NCBI RefSeq assembly: GCF_020707265.1 | Contig: NZ_JAJFEQ010000007.1 | Coordinates: 124,001-188,000, forward strand | Direction of reading: 5' to 3' | Source: Massilia sp. IC2-477 | GTDB taxonomy: Bacteria > Pseudomonadota > Gammaproteobacteria > Burkholderiales > Burkholderiaceae_D | DNA length: 64,000 bases | Shown: in pieces, positions 46,928 to 55,842 of the stretch | How the letters are laid out: every line of letters starts with the position of its first letter | How positions within the stretch are numbered: the first letter of the stretch is position 1 | Translations under genes and position numbers: made by a program | The notes under the pieces: generated by a model | What the model was told of the DNA's origin: nothing | The model's database searches: none | What the model saw: only the letters and a program-made list of their open reading frames with translations

Positions 46928-47118
46928 ATCCTGTCGCGCTCTCTTCCCGTAGCTAGACTGAAAGGGCCGAACGAGCGCTACGCCAATTCATCCACGTTGT
47001 TATTTTTCCACATTGGCATCATCTGCATGCATTTGCGGCAATATGAGTCGCGACACCGAGATCGCGGCCGTTCGGCTGTCTGAGATTCCTGGGCCGCATT
47101 CACCTGATGAGGTTAATC

Positions 47119-47379
47119 ATGAAGCTCTCGACTTTAGCTGGTCTCGTCGCAGTTGCAGCCATGGTCATATGGTTGATTGGTGCATCGGTTACGCGCGACG
47201 TACATGCTCAGACAAGTAGTGCAGCCCCCGTGGCTCCGCCAGCGTGCAAATGTACGAAATCGATGCTGACCCAATGGGAAGACATCTTCCATTGCAGTTG
47301 TGGTGCGCTTCAATGCGTGGCGACCGTCACTGATAAAACGAAGGCGCCGAGTTCGGGACTCGTCTGCGTTAAACCTTAG
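47119..47379 (+). CDS. Small exported cysteine-rich protein
   Basis: The 86-residue protein has a clear signal peptide (KLSTLAGLVAVAAMVIWLIG, cleavage near VHA-QT). The mature ~50 residues hold six cysteines: CKC, CSCG, C and a final C near the end (ACKCTKSM, HCSCGALQCV, LVCVKP). I do not know the family. It could form disulfides or bind metal in the periplasm. GAGG lies 7 bases before the ATG; an ATG at 47107 is an alternative. Base composition is a little lower in GC than flanking genes, and it stands alone, followed by a hairpin. Confidence 0.7.
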   Translation: MKLSTLAGLVAVAAMVIWLIGASVTRDVHAQTSSAAPVAPPACKCTKSMLTQWEDIFHCSCGALQCVATVTDKTKAPSSGLVCVKP

Positions 47380-47429
47380 CGGATGAATTAACGGCAAGGC
47401 CAAGTAAGCCCAGACTGGGACGCACTATG

Positions 47430-47459
47430 GAGGGAGCACTGATAATGCAGTGCTCCCTC
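47430..47459 (+). terminator. Perfect hairpin after the cysteine-rich gene
   Basis: GAGGGAGCACTG (47430-47441) pairs with CAGTGCTCCCTC (47448-47459), 12 perfect pairs around ATAATG. No T run follows on either strand, so it may be Rho-assisted, a stability element or a protein site. The remaining 200 bases to the CysB gene hold nothing I can identify. Confidence 0.5.
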
Positions 47460-47659
47460 GGCGATACTCGAACAGAACGAAATAATTCATGCCGGCGCTT
47501 TCCGCGCAAGCCTGTCCGCGCATGCGACGAAGCTGGCTGTGGCCCGTCATGTATGAGACAAAATCGAACGCCCCAGGATGGTCCCGTCCGTCGTTGCGAA
47601 CCCGGCGGGGCACGGGATCTGCCTTTGCAGTGACACCCTCCGATCGATGACGTTCGCCC

Positions 47660-48589
47660 TCACTCCACCGCTTGCAGGGCCTTCTCAATATCCGAGCGCG
47701 TATATCCCTGGGCAAAGCGCTCGATGAAGTGGTAGGCATACGCCCGCAGATATGAGCCCTTGCGCACGGCGAGGCGCGTCACGTTCGGCGCAAACAGGTG
47801 CGAGGCCTCGATCGCCCGCATCCCCTTGTCGCGGCCGTGATCGAAGGCCATCGAGGCCACGATCCCGACACCCATCCCCAGCGACACGTACTGCTTGATG
47901 ACGTCCGAATCCATCGCGGTGAGCACGATGTCCGGCGCCAGCCCGGCTTCCACGAAAGCCGCGTCGATGTGGCTGCGGCCCGTGAAGCCGACGTCGTAGG
48001 TAATCAGGGGATATTCGGCCAGGTCCTCCAGCCGCAGCGGCGTGCTGGAGGCGAAGATCGGGTGGCCTTCCGGCGCCACCACCAGGTGGCTCCAGCGGTA
48101 GCAGGGGAAGGACACGAGGTCGGGGAAGGCGCTCAGGCCTTCGGTGGCGATGCCGATATCGGCCTTGCCCGACAGGACCCATTCCGCGATGTGTTCCGGT
48201 GCGCTCTGCTGCAGGGCGATGCGCACGCCCGGGAAGGCGTTGCGGAAGGACTGCACCACCTGGGGCAGCGCGTAGCGCGCCTGGGTGTGCGTCACGGCCA
48301 CCGTCAGCGTGCCGCTGTCCTGGGCCGCGAACTCGGCACTGGCCTGCTGCAGGTTCTCGGCTTCCACCAAGAGGCGCTCGACGATCTTGAGGATGCCCTT
48401 GCCCGGCGGCGTGAGGCCGGTCAGGCGCTTGCCGTTGCGCTCGAAGATGACGACCCCGAGCTCTTCCTCGAGCTCGCGGATCTGGCGCGACACGCCGGGC
48501 TGCGAGGTGAACAGCGCATTGGCCACCTCGGTCAGGTTGAAGTCGCGGCGCGCGGCTTCGCGTACGGAACGCAGCTGCTGGAAGTTCAT
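47660..48589 (-). CDS. cysB: CysB-type LysR transcriptional regulator
   Basis: The 309-residue protein has a LysR helix-turn-helix (MNFQQLRSVREAARRDFNLTEVA..., with TSQPGVSRQIRELEEELGV) and a CysB-type effector domain (VTHTQARYALPQVVQSF, THxQARY and TYDVGFTGRSHIDAAF are CysB marks). CysB activates sulfate uptake and assimilation in response to O- or N-acetylserine. It lies 11 bases after cysA, last in the leftward operon cysT-cysW-cysA-cysB, so it is probably autoregulated with the transporter. A paralog elsewhere cannot be excluded. Confidence 0.92.
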   Translation of the reverse strand: MNFQQLRSVREAARRDFNLTEVANALFTSQPGVSRQIRELEEELGVVIFERNGKRLTGLTPPGKGILKIVERLLVEAENLQQASAEFAAQDSGTLTVAVTHTQARYALPQVVQSFRNAFPGVRIALQQSAPEHIAEWVLSGKADIGIATEGLSAFPDLVSFPCYRWSHLVVAPEGHPIFASSTPLRLEDLAEYPLITYDVGFTGRSHIDAAFVEAGLAPDIVLTAMDSDVIKQYVSLGMGVGIVASMAFDHGRDKGMRAIEASHLFAPNVTRLAVRKGSYLRAYAYHFIERFAQGYTRSDIEKALQAVE

Positions 48590-48600
48590 ATGCCTACCTT

Positions 48601-49677
48601 TCAGATACCTTCGCCGGCGTCGACGAAGACTTCGATACGGCGCGGCTTGACCACCAGGGTGTCGCCTTCGCGGAAGCCGTGACGCGCAAACAGTTCGTTC
48701 GGCATCACCGCCTCGATCAGCTGCTGGTTGTCGGCGCGTTCCAGGTCGAGCTGGGCCAGCGGTCCGATCGCATGCGCGCGGCGCAGCTTGGCCACGACTC
48801 CACCCTTGTCGCCTTCGCCCGGCGTATAGCGCTCGACGTCGAGGTCGTGCGGACGGACGTAGCCGATACCCTCGCCGCTGCCCGCATGCTGCGGCACGTC
48901 GAGCTTGACGTCGCCGCTGGCCAGCACGCCATCCTGCACGCGGCCGTGGAACAGGTTGACGTTGCCGAGGAAGCCGTAGACGAAAGGCGACGCCGGCTTG
49001 TTATAGACGGCATCCGGCGTGCCGAGCTGCTCGATGCGGCCCTTGTTCATCAGGACCACCTGGTCGGCCACTTCCAGCGCTTCTTCCTGGTCGTGGGTGA
49101 CGAAGATCGAGGTCACGTGCAGTTCGTCGTGCAGGCGGCGCAGCCAGCGGCGCAGTTCCTTGCGCACCTTGGCATCCAGCGCGCCGAAGGGTTCGTCGAG
49201 CAGCAGCACGCGCGGCTCGACAGCGAGGGCGCGGGCCAGGGCGATGCGCTGGCGCTGGCCGCCCGAGAGCTGGGGCGGATAGCGGTCGGCGATCCAGTCG
49301 AGCTGCACCAGTTCCAGCAGCTGGCGCACCTTGTCGCGGATCTGCTGTTCCGACGGGCGCTCCTTGCGCGGCTTGACGCGCAGGCCGAAGGCGACGTTCT
49401 CGAACACGGTCATGTGCTTGAACAGCGCATAGTGCTGGAACACGAAGCCGACCTGGCGCTCGCGCACGTGGCGGTGCGAGGCGTCTTCGCCGTCGAGCAG
49501 CACGGCGCCGGAATCGGGATGCTCGAGGCCCGCGATCACGCGCAGCAGCGTGGTCTTGCCGCAGCCCGAGGGGCCCAGCAAGGCGGTCAGCTGGCCGTCG
49601 GGGAACTTGAGCGAAACGTCGTCGAGCGCGGTGAACTGGCCGAACTGTTTGCGGATGTGCTGGACTTCGATGGTCAT
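48601..49677 (-). CDS. cysA: Sulfate/thiosulfate ABC transporter ATPase
   Basis: The 358-residue ATPase has Walker [10 protein letters not shown], the CysA-type signature [15 protein letters not shown], Walker [23 protein letters not shown] and the switch [15 protein letters not shown]-terminal regulatory domain follows (~240-358). Its ATG overlaps the cysW stop by 4 bases (ATGA), indicating coupling. An upstream in-frame start exists but is inside cysW. Confidence 0.96.
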   Translation of the reverse strand: MTIEVQHIRKQFGQFTALDDVSLKFPDGQLTALLGPSGCGKTTLLRVIAGLEHPDSGAVLLDGEDASHRHVRERQVGFVFQHYALFKHMTVFENVAFGLRVKPRKERPSEQQIRDKVRQLLELVQLDWIADRYPPQLSGGQRQRIALARALAVEPRVLLLDEPFGALDAKVRKELRRWLRRLHDELHVTSIFVTHDQEEALEVADQVVLMNKGRIEQLGTPDAVYNKPASPFVYGFLGNVNLFHGRVQDGVLASGDVKLDVPQHAGSGEGIGYVRPHDLDVERYTPGEGDKGGVVAKLRRAHAIGPLAQLDLERADNQQLIEAVMPNELFARHGFREGDTLVVKPRRIEVFVDAGEGI

Positions 49678-50588
49678 GCTGCGTGCTCCAATATGCGTGT
49701 GTCTTCCTTGCGGGCCTGATGCAGGCGCCATTCGACAAAACTCTTCACCGCCAGGGTCACCAGTGCCAGCAGCGCCAGCAGGGACGCCACCGCGAAGGCG
49801 GCCGTGAAGTTGTACTCGTTGTAGAGGATCTCGACGTGCAGCGGCATCGTGTTGGTCTCGCCGCGGATGTGGCCCGACACCACCGAGACGGCGCCGAACT
49901 CGCCCATCGCGCGGGCGTTACACAGGATGACGCCGTACAGCAGGCCCCACTTGATGTTCGGCAGCGTCACGCGCCAGAAGGTGGACCAGCCCGAGGCGCC
50001 CAGCACCAACGCCGCTTCTTCCTCTTCCGTGCCCTGCTGCTGCATCAGCGGGATCAGCTCGCGTGCAACGAAGGGGAAGGTGATGAACAGGGTCGCCAGC
50101 ACGATGCCCGGCACCGCGAACAGGATCTTGATGTCGTGCGCGGCCAGCCAGTCGCCGAACCAGCCCTGGGCGCCGAACAGCAGCACGTAGATCAGGCCGG
50201 CGATCACGGGCGAGACCGAGAACGGCAGGTCGATCAGGGTCAGCAGGATGCTCTTGCCGCGGAATTCGAACTTGGCGATGGCCCAGGCGGCGGCGACGCC
50301 GAACACCAGGTTCAGCGGCACCGAAATGCCGGCCGCGATCAGCGTGAGCTTGATGGCGGACACCGCATCCGGATCCTTGATCGATTCGAGGTAGGTGTCC
50401 CAGCCCTTCTTCAGGGCCTCGGTGAACACGGCGGCCAGCGGCACGAACAGGAACAGGGTGAGGAAAGCCAGCGCCACCGCGATGAGCAGGTAGCGCACCC
50501 AGTTCGGTTCCAGCACGTTGGTGGTGGGCCGGCGCGCCGGGGCGGCGGCTTTCGGCGCCGCCTTGATGTTGTCGAGGACTGCGCTCAT
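49674..50588 (-). CDS. cysW: Sulfate ABC transporter permease CysW
   Basis: The 304-residue permease has six membrane segments and the EAA-like loop ([26 protein letters not shown]), plus [27 protein letters not shown] (cut by turns), a CysW mark. It overlaps the cysT stop by one base (TGATG). An upstream in-frame start at 50627 adds 13 residues inside cysT and is less likely. Confidence 0.95.
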   Translation of the reverse strand: MSAVLDNIKAAPKAAAPARRPTTNVLEPNWVRYLLIAVALAFLTLFLFVPLAAVFTEALKKGWDTYLESIKDPDAVSAIKLTLIAAGISVPLNLVFGVAAAWAIAKFEFRGKSILLTLIDLPFSVSPVIAGLIYVLLFGAQGWFGDWLAAHDIKILFAVPGIVLATLFITFPFVARELIPLMQQQGTEEEEAALVLGASGWSTFWRVTLPNIKWGLLYGVILCNARAMGEFGAVSVVSGHIRGETNTMPLHVEILYNEYNFTAAFAVASLLALLALVTLAVKSFVEWRLHQARKEDTRILEHAA

Positions 50589-51457
50589 CAGTTGCGTACC
50601 CCTTTTCCTGCACGTTTGCGAGTCCACGCCTGCAGCAGGTTAATCGTCAGCAGCAGGATGAACGAGATGACCAGCATGACCACCGCGATCGCCGTGGCGC
50701 CCGCGTAGTCGTACTGTTCGAGTTTGGTGATGATGAACAGCGGCGTGATCTCGGACACCATCGGCAGGTTGCCGGCGATGAAGATCACCGAGCCGTATTC
50801 GCCGGTGGCGCGCGCAAAGCTCAGCGCGAAGCCGGTCAGCAGGGCCGGCACGATCGAAGGCAGCACCACGCGCCAGAAGGTCTGCAGCGGCGACGCGCCC
50901 AGGCTGGCGGCGGCTTCTTCCAGCTCGCGCTCGGCTTCTTCCAGCACCGGCTGCACCGTGCGCACCACGAAAGGCAGGCCGATGAAGGTCAGCGCCACCA
51001 GCACGCCCAGCGGGGTGAAGGCAACCTTGATGCCGAACTTGGCGAGCTGTTCGCCGATCAGCCCGTTGTGCGAATACAGCGCGGTCAGCGTGATGCCGGC
51101 CACCGCGGTAGGCAGCGCGAACGGCAGGTCGACCAGCGCATCGACGATGCGCTTGCCGGGAAAGGTGTAGCGCACCAGCACCCAGGCGACGATGCCGCCG
51201 AAGATGACGTTGATGAAGGCGGCCAGCAGCGAGGCGCCGAAGGTGAGCTTGTAGGAAGCGACCACGCGTTCGGAGGTGACGGCGGTCCAGAAGGCGTCCC
51301 AGCTCATCGTGAAGGTCTTCAGGAAGACCGCCGAGAGCGGGATCAGCACGATCAGCGCAAGGTAGAAAATCGTGAAGCCCAGCGAGATGCCGAAGCCGGG
51401 TATCACCCGGCCAGGGGATCTGCGTGGCGCGATGTGCGTCTGCACGAGGGAGGTCAT
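50588..51457 (-). CDS. cysT: Sulfate ABC transporter permease CysT (CysU)
   Basis: The 289-residue permease has six membrane segments, the loop [28 protein letters not shown] and [20 protein letters not shown] (cut by turns). It is the first gene of the cysTWA-cysB operon. The periplasmic sulfate-binding protein that normally accompanies it is not upstream; a TSUP permease is there instead. The candidate CysB box lies 62 bases upstream. Confidence 0.95.
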   Translation of the reverse strand: MTSLVQTHIAPRRSPGRVIPGFGISLGFTIFYLALIVLIPLSAVFLKTFTMSWDAFWTAVTSERVVASYKLTFGASLLAAFINVIFGGIVAWVLVRYTFPGKRIVDALVDLPFALPTAVAGITLTALYSHNGLIGEQLAKFGIKVAFTPLGVLVALTFIGLPFVVRTVQPVLEEAERELEEAAASLGASPLQTFWRVVLPSIVPALLTGFALSFARATGEYGSVIFIAGNLPMVSEITPLFIITKLEQYDYAGATAIAVVMLVISFILLLTINLLQAWTRKRAGKGVRN

Positions 51458-51518
51458 GGAAGCCCTTATTACAAATTCTTCTAACGGGCTACCATATTCG
51501 CACGCAGCCCTTATATTA

Positions 51519-51540
51519 CAAACGAAGCATTTCTTATTTG
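51519..51540 (-). promoter_or_regulatory. Shared 22-base box, copy 1 (cysT promoter)
   Basis: Read on the plus strand it starts CAAACGAAGC and ends TTTCTTATTTG. The same positions are conserved in copies at 52389 and 53186. It sits 62 bases before cysT. A direct repeat, CCCTTAT-ATTACAAA type, is also nearby (CCCTTATTACAAA at ~51467, CCCTTATATTACAAA at ~51508). Probable CysB site (inference). Confidence 0.6.
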
Positions 51541-51565
51541 TATAGACACGGCAGCTATTACGACG

Positions 51566-52339
51566 TCAGAACACGAGCTTGGCGGCGACTCCGGTCAAGG
51601 TGGTGGCCAACAGCGCGCGCAGGAAGCGTTCCGGCACCTTGCGCGCGGCCATGGCGCCCAGGGTGATGCCCGGCACCGAACCGATGAGCAGGGTCAGGAG
51701 CAGCATCCAGTCGATCGAACCCAGCCACCAGTGGCCGACCGCGGCGATCGCCGTGAGCGGCACGGCGTAGGCGATGTCGGTGCCGGCCACCTCGGCCGGC
51801 GTGAGACGCGGGTACAGCATGACGAGCAGCGTGGCGCCGATCGCGCCTGCGCCGATCGACGAGACGGTGACGAGCGTGCCCAGCACGACGCCCGAGACAA
51901 TGGTGGCGATGGCGAGCGCCCTGCCCTGCAGCTGGCGCCGTGGGTCCGCATTGACCCAGGCCAGCATGCGCGCGCGGAACAGCAGCGCGACCACGGTCAG
52001 CATCACGGAGCCGGCAATGGAATAGCGGATCAGCTGGCCGATCTCGGCGTCGAGCCCGCCGAAGTACTTCAGTGCAAGCGTAGCCACCAGCGCGGCCGGC
52101 AAGGCGCCCAGGCACAGGCGGCCGACGATCGGCCAGTGGACGGTGCGGTTGAAGCGGTGGGTGACGGTGCCGACACCCTTGGTGATGGAAGCGAAAGCCA
52201 GGTCGGTGCCGACGGCAACCGAGGGCGAGACGCCGAACAGCAGGGTCAGGAGCGGCGTCATGAGCGAACCGCCGCCTACGCCGGTCATGCCGACCAGCAG
52301 CCCTACTGCGAATCCCGCGAAAATATACGTCGTCGACAT
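51566..52339 (-). CDS. TauE/SafE-family (TSUP) permease
   Basis: The 257-residue membrane protein has about eight hydrophobic segments in two repeats. Marks are VGLLVGMTGVGGGSLMTPLL and ITLVTVSSIGAGAIGATLL-like stretches (GTLVTVSSIGAGAIGATLLV). TSUP members move sulfite, sulfoacetate, taurine or thiosulfate-type anions. Sharing a promoter box with cysT and lying next to it supports a sulfur role here. Likely direction (uptake or export) cannot be told. Confidence 0.9.
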   Translation of the reverse strand: MSTTYIFAGFAVGLLVGMTGVGGGSLMTPLLTLLFGVSPSVAVGTDLAFASITKGVGTVTHRFNRTVHWPIVGRLCLGALPAALVATLALKYFGGLDAEIGQLIRYSIAGSVMLTVVALLFRARMLAWVNADPRRQLQGRALAIATIVSGVVLGTLVTVSSIGAGAIGATLLVMLYPRLTPAEVAGTDIAYAVPLTAIAAVGHWWLGSIDWMLLLTLLIGSVPGITLGAMAARKVPERFLRALLATTLTGVAAKLVF

Positions 52340-52388
52340 GCCTCTACCCTTACGTTAAGCCACAGCGTAAGGGGGCTCGGCAGTAAAG

Positions 52389-52410
52389 CAAACAACAGGT
52401 TTCTTATTTG
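52389..52410 (-). promoter_or_regulatory. Shared 22-base box, copy 2 (TSUP promoter)
   Basis: The plus strand begins CAAACAACAGG and ends TTTCTTATTTG. It lies 50 bases before the TSUP start. It differs from copy 3 at only two of 22 positions. Confidence 0.62.
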
Positions 52411-52421
52411 CTTATGCGACG

Positions 52422-52460
52422 GGTGGTGACGCGTGGGCGGGAAACCCGCCCACCCTACGG
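52422..52460 (-). repeat. Single REP-like unit, type A
   Basis: On the minus strand CCGTAGG (52460-52454) is followed by a perfect hairpin GTGGGCGGG/CCCGCCCAC (52453-52433) and GCGTCACCACC. It begins 1 base after the TAA stop of the peroxiredoxin gene. This is the solo form of the repeat that is paired at 2431-2587. Confidence 0.7.
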
Positions 52461-52461
52461 C

Positions 52462-53106
52462 TTATTTGTTTGGCTGCGGAGTCAGGCGCAGGTAAGGACG
52501 CGGCGAGGTATAGCCCTTCGGATACTTTTGCTCGATAACGGCCGGATCCTGCACGGTCAGCGGAATGATGACGTCGTCGCCATCCTTCCAGTTGCCCGGG
52601 GTGGCCACGGTGTAGCCGTCGGTCAGTTGCAGGGCGTCGATCACGCGCAGCACTTCGTCGAAGTTGCGGCCGGTGCTCATCGGGTAGGTGATCGTCAAGC
52701 GCACTTTCTTGGCCGGGTCGATCACGAACAGCGAACGCACGGTGGCGGTGGCCGAGGCTTCCGGGTGGATCATGTCGTACAGGCTCGATACCGACTTGTC
52801 GGCATCGGCGATGATCGGGAAGCCGACCACGGTCTGCTGGGTTTCTTCGATGTCGCGGATCCAGTCGCGGTGCTTGTCGGCGGGGTCGACCGACAGCGCG
52901 ATCGCCTTGACATTGCGCTTGTCGAATTCGGGCTTCAGCTTGGCGGTCAGGCCCAGTTCGGTCGTGCAGACCGGGGTGAAGTCGGCCGGGTGCGAGAACA
53001 GCACCACCCAGGAATCGCCCGCCCACTCATGGAAGCGGATCTTGCCGATGCTGGAATCCTGCTCGAAATCGGGGGCGGTATCGCCGAGGCGTAAGGTCAT
53101 TGTCAT
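52462..53106 (-). CDS. 1-Cys peroxiredoxin (Prx6 type)
   Basis: The 214-residue enzyme has the peroxidatic Cys48 in ADFTPVCTTE, which is its only cysteine. Arg near RSLFVIDPAKKVRL and a long C-terminal domain (GYTVATPGNWKDGDDVIIPL, PRPYLRL) are typical of the Prx6 group of ~210-220 residues. It reduces peroxides using an external thiol. A shared box (53186-53207) 80 bases upstream suggests control with sulfate transport. A REP-like unit follows the stop. Confidence 0.95.
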   Translation of the reverse strand: MTMTLRLGDTAPDFEQDSSIGKIRFHEWAGDSWVVLFSHPADFTPVCTTELGLTAKLKPEFDKRNVKAIALSVDPADKHRDWIRDIEETQQTVVGFPIIADADKSVSSLYDMIHPEASATATVRSLFVIDPAKKVRLTITYPMSTGRNFDEVLRVIDALQLTDGYTVATPGNWKDGDDVIIPLTVQDPAVIEQKYPKGYTSPRPYLRLTPQPNK

Positions 53107-53185
53107 CTCTCCAGGTGATTGGACTGCGGAAGCCGGTCACGGCCGGCCACATCAAGCCATAGTCTAAGAGGACTTGGCAATTAAT

Positions 53186-53207
53186 CAAACGACAGGTTTG
53201 TTATTTG
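53186..53207 (-). promoter_or_regulatory. Shared 22-base box, copy 3 (peroxiredoxin promoter)
   Basis: The plus strand begins CAAACGACAGG and ends TTTGTTATTTG. It lies 80 bases before the peroxiredoxin start, between that gene and the 3' end of dgkA. Confidence 0.62.
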
Positions 53208-53240
53208 CTTGTACCGAGGGCGACAGGGTTGCGCTGCCGC

Positions 53241-53627
53241 TCAGAGATAACGGTTGTACAACACAACCGCCCAGGTCGCAAGCGCCAGCAGCAGGGTCAG
53301 GGCGACGGCCGCGCTGCCCATGTCCTTGGCCACCTTGGACAGCGGATGGCGTTCGAGCGAGATGCGGTCGACGATGGCTTCGATGGCCGAGTTGATGATC
53401 TCGACGATCAGCACCAGGATCAGCACGCCGATCAGCACCAGCTTCTGGAAGCTGGACACCGGCAGCAGCAAGGCAACCACGGTGGCGATGGCGATCACCA
53501 CGATCTCCTGGCGGAACGCCGCCTCGCTACGCCAGACCCAGGACAGGCCGTCCGCGGTATTGCGGCAGGCTGCCAGCAGGCGCGCGATGCCGCGCTTGGT
53601 CTTGAATTCGCTGATCGGGTGTTCCAT
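53241..53627 (-). CDS. dgkA: Diacylglycerol kinase
   Basis: The 128-residue inner-membrane protein has three membrane segments. The DgkA signature EIINSAIEAIVDRISLERHPLSKVAKDMGSAAV appears (cut by turns), with the catalytic Glu in the ExxNxxxE block. It recycles diacylglycerol to phosphatidic acid. The start at MEHPISEF is chosen; an in-frame extension to 53687 lies over the divergent IclR promoter. Confidence 0.94.
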   Translation of the reverse strand: MEHPISEFKTKRGIARLLAACRNTADGLSWVWRSEAAFRQEIVVIAIATVVALLLPVSSFQKLVLIGVLILVLIVEIINSAIEAIVDRISLERHPLSKVAKDMGSAAVALTLLLALATWAVVLYNRYL

Positions 53628-53762
53628 GTGTTTATTGAATATAAATGCCGGGCTGTCATTATGCCGCGCGCAAGACAGCTTGCACACAGCAGCCCGACGG
53701 TTTGCATCTGCGTTTCACATCATGGTATAAAGGTGTGAATACTGCACTGCACCAACCACATC

Positions 53763-54566
53763 ATGAAAATGGAAACCCCAGAACCGGCTTCGGCGCCTGC
53801 CGCGGCCAAGACCTCGATCCAGGTGATCGAGCGCATGATGGCGCTGCTCGACGCGCTGGCCACCTATTCCGATCCGGTGAGCCTGAAGGAGCTGTCCAAG
53901 GTGTCCGGCCTGCATCCCTCGACCGCGCACCGCATCCTGAACGACATGGTCGTCACGCGCTTCGTCGACCGGGTCGAACCGGGCACCTACCGCCTCGGCA
54001 TGCGCCTGCTGGAACTCGGGAACGTGGTCAAGAGCCGCCTGTCGGTGCGCGAAGCGGCGCTCGACTTCATGCGCGCCCTGCACAAGAAGACCCAGCAGAC
54101 CGTGAACCTGTCGGTGCGCCAGGGCGACGAGATCGTCTACATCGATCGCGCCTATTCCGAGCGCTCCGGCATGCAGGTGGTGCGCGCCATCGGCGGCCGC
54201 GCCCCGCTGCACCTGACCTCGACCGGCAAGCTGTTCCTGTCGATCGACGATGCAAAAACCATCCGCGGCTACGCCACCCGCACCGGGCTGGCAGGCCACA
54301 ACAAGAATTCGATCACCGACCTGGCGCGCTTCGAGCGCGAACTGAGCCTGGTGCGCGCGCGCGGCTATGCGCGCGACAACGAGGAACTGGAGCTGGGGGT
54401 GCGCTGCATGGCCGCCGGCATCTTCGACGACAGCGGCAAGCTGGTGGCGGGCCTGTCGATCTCGGCTCCGGCCGACCGCCTGCAGGAAGAATGGCTGGAA
54501 GACCTGGTGCAGACGGCGTCCAGCATCTCGGCCACCCTGGGCTACCGCCCTGCCCCGGCCATCTGA
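53763..54566 (+). CDS. IclR-family transcriptional regulator
   Basis: The 267-residue protein has an IclR winged helix (~18-80: SIQVIERMMALLDALATY, SLKELSKVSGLHPSTAHRILNDM cut by turns) and the effector domain (~95-260) with GRAPLHLTSTGKLFL and DNEELELGVRCMAAGIFD. Many members bind aromatic or keto acids; the ligand here is unknown. It is divergent from dgkA and its 3' end overlaps the convergent MFS gene by 25 bases. Confidence 0.92.
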   Translation: MKMETPEPASAPAAAKTSIQVIERMMALLDALATYSDPVSLKELSKVSGLHPSTAHRILNDMVVTRFVDRVEPGTYRLGMRLLELGNVVKSRLSVREAALDFMRALHKKTQQTVNLSVRQGDEIVYIDRAYSERSGMQVVRAIGGRAPLHLTSTGKLFLSIDDAKTIRGYATRTGLAGHNKNSITDLARFERELSLVRARGYARDNEELELGVRCMAAGIFDDSGKLVAGLSISAPADRLQEEWLEDLVQTASSISATLGYRPAPAI

Positions 54567-55750
54567 CGATCGCGGGTGGCCGCCCAGAACAGCAAGGCCA
54601 GCAGGCTGATCGCTGCCCCCAGGATGCAGACGCCGCTCCAACCCGCGTGGGTGAAGCTGAGGGTCGCACCCATCGCTCCCATGCCGCTGCCAAGCGCGTA
54701 AAACAGCATGTAGGCGCCGACCAGCCGGCCGTGGGCCTCGCTGCTGGTGCGGAAGATCATGCCCTGGTTGGTGACGTGGATCGCTTGTCCGCCAAGGTCG
54801 AGCAGCACGATGCCGGCCACCAGCGCCAAGGGCGACAGGTGCATGAAGGACAGGGGCAGCCACGCCAGGCACAGCAGGACCAGCGCCAGCAGGCTGGTTT
54901 GCTGGCCACGGCCCTGGTCGACCAGGCGTCCCGCGCGGGTCGCCGCCAGCGCGCCCACGGCGCCGATGAGGCCGAAGGCGCCGATGGCGGTGTGCGAATA
55001 TCCATAGGGCGGTACGCTCAGGGCCAGGACCAGCGCGCTCCAGAACACATTGAATGCCGCAAACATCAGCAGCGCAATGATGCCGCGCACCTGCAGCACG
55101 CGGTTCCGGCGCAGCAGGACCAACATCGAAGCCAGCAGGGCGCGATAGGTCATGGCGGAGCGGCCGCCGGCAAGTCGCGGCAAACCGCGCCACATCAGGG
55201 CAGCCAGCAACAGCATTGCCGCGGCAGCGGCGAGGTACACGCTGCGCCAGCCTGCGAGGTCGCTGACGGCGCCGGCAAACACCCGAGCCAGCAGCAGGCC
55301 GGTGAACACCCCGCCCTGGGTTGCCCCAACGATCCGTCCACGCTCGTGTTCTCCCGCGCTGCTGGCGGCATACGCAATCAGGCCCTGCGTCATGGCGGTG
55401 CCGAGCAGGCCGGTCAGGAGCATGGCCGCCAGCAGCATGCCGGGCGATTGTGCACAGCCGACCGCGACCAGCGCGACCACCAGCAAGAGTGCCTGCACCA
55501 GCATCAGGCGGCGCCGTTCGACCAGGTCGCCCAGTGGCACCAGCAGGAACAGTGCAAGCGCGCAGCCGGCCTGGGTGGCCGTGATGACCGCACCTACGGC
55601 CGCGTGCGAGATCGAAAAGTCGACAGCAAGCGCGTCCAGCAGCGCCTGGGCGTAATACACGTTCGCGACGCTCATCCCTGCCGCGCAGGCAAACAGCCAG
55701 GCAAGGCTGGCGGGCATCATGGGTCTGGCATCGGGACAGGCGGCATGCAT
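54542..55750 (-). CDS. MFS transporter (YnfM-like)
   Basis: The 402-residue protein has 12 hydrophobic segments with the loop motif GDLVERRRLMLVQ after segment 2 and LLGTAMTQGLIAYAASSAG. It resembles YnfM/arabinose-efflux-type exporters. It is divergent from an HxlR regulator across a 92-base gap that carries two dyads, which is the usual setting of a drug or metabolite pump under local HxlR control. The first ATG (55750) is used; MMPASLAWLF (55720) is an alternative. Confidence 0.9.
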   Translation of the reverse strand: MHAACPDARPMMPASLAWLFACAAGMSVANVYYAQALLDALAVDFSISHAAVGAVITATQAGCALALFLLVPLGDLVERRRLMLVQALLLVVALVAVGCAQSPGMLLAAMLLTGLLGTAMTQGLIAYAASSAGEHERGRIVGATQGGVFTGLLLARVFAGAVSDLAGWRSVYLAAAAAMLLLAALMWRGLPRLAGGRSAMTYRALLASMLVLLRRNRVLQVRGIIALLMFAAFNVFWSALVLALSVPPYGYSHTAIGAFGLIGAVGALAATRAGRLVDQGRGQQTSLLALVLLCLAWLPLSFMHLSPLALVAGIVLLDLGGQAIHVTNQGMIFRTSSEAHGRLVGAYMLFYALGSGMGAMGATLSFTHAGWSGVCILGAAISLLALLFWAATRDRQMAGAGR

Positions 55751-55761
55751 GGGCGCTCCGG

Positions 55762-55821
55762 AACTGGTTTCAATTTAAAACCAGTTGAAGCCTAGCCGAG
55801 GTGGTCTTAAAATGCAACCAC
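55762..55821. promoter_or_regulatory. Candidate HxlR operators
   Basis: AACTGGTTT (55762-55770) and AAACCAGTT (55778-55786) form a perfect dyad with a 7-base spacer. A second dyad GTGGT-N11-ACCAC spans 55801-55821. Both lie between the divergent MFS and HxlR starts. HxlR regulators bind such inverted repeats. Confidence 0.6.
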
Positions 55822-55842
55822 TTTGCTTTCCAGCCTCCCGCC

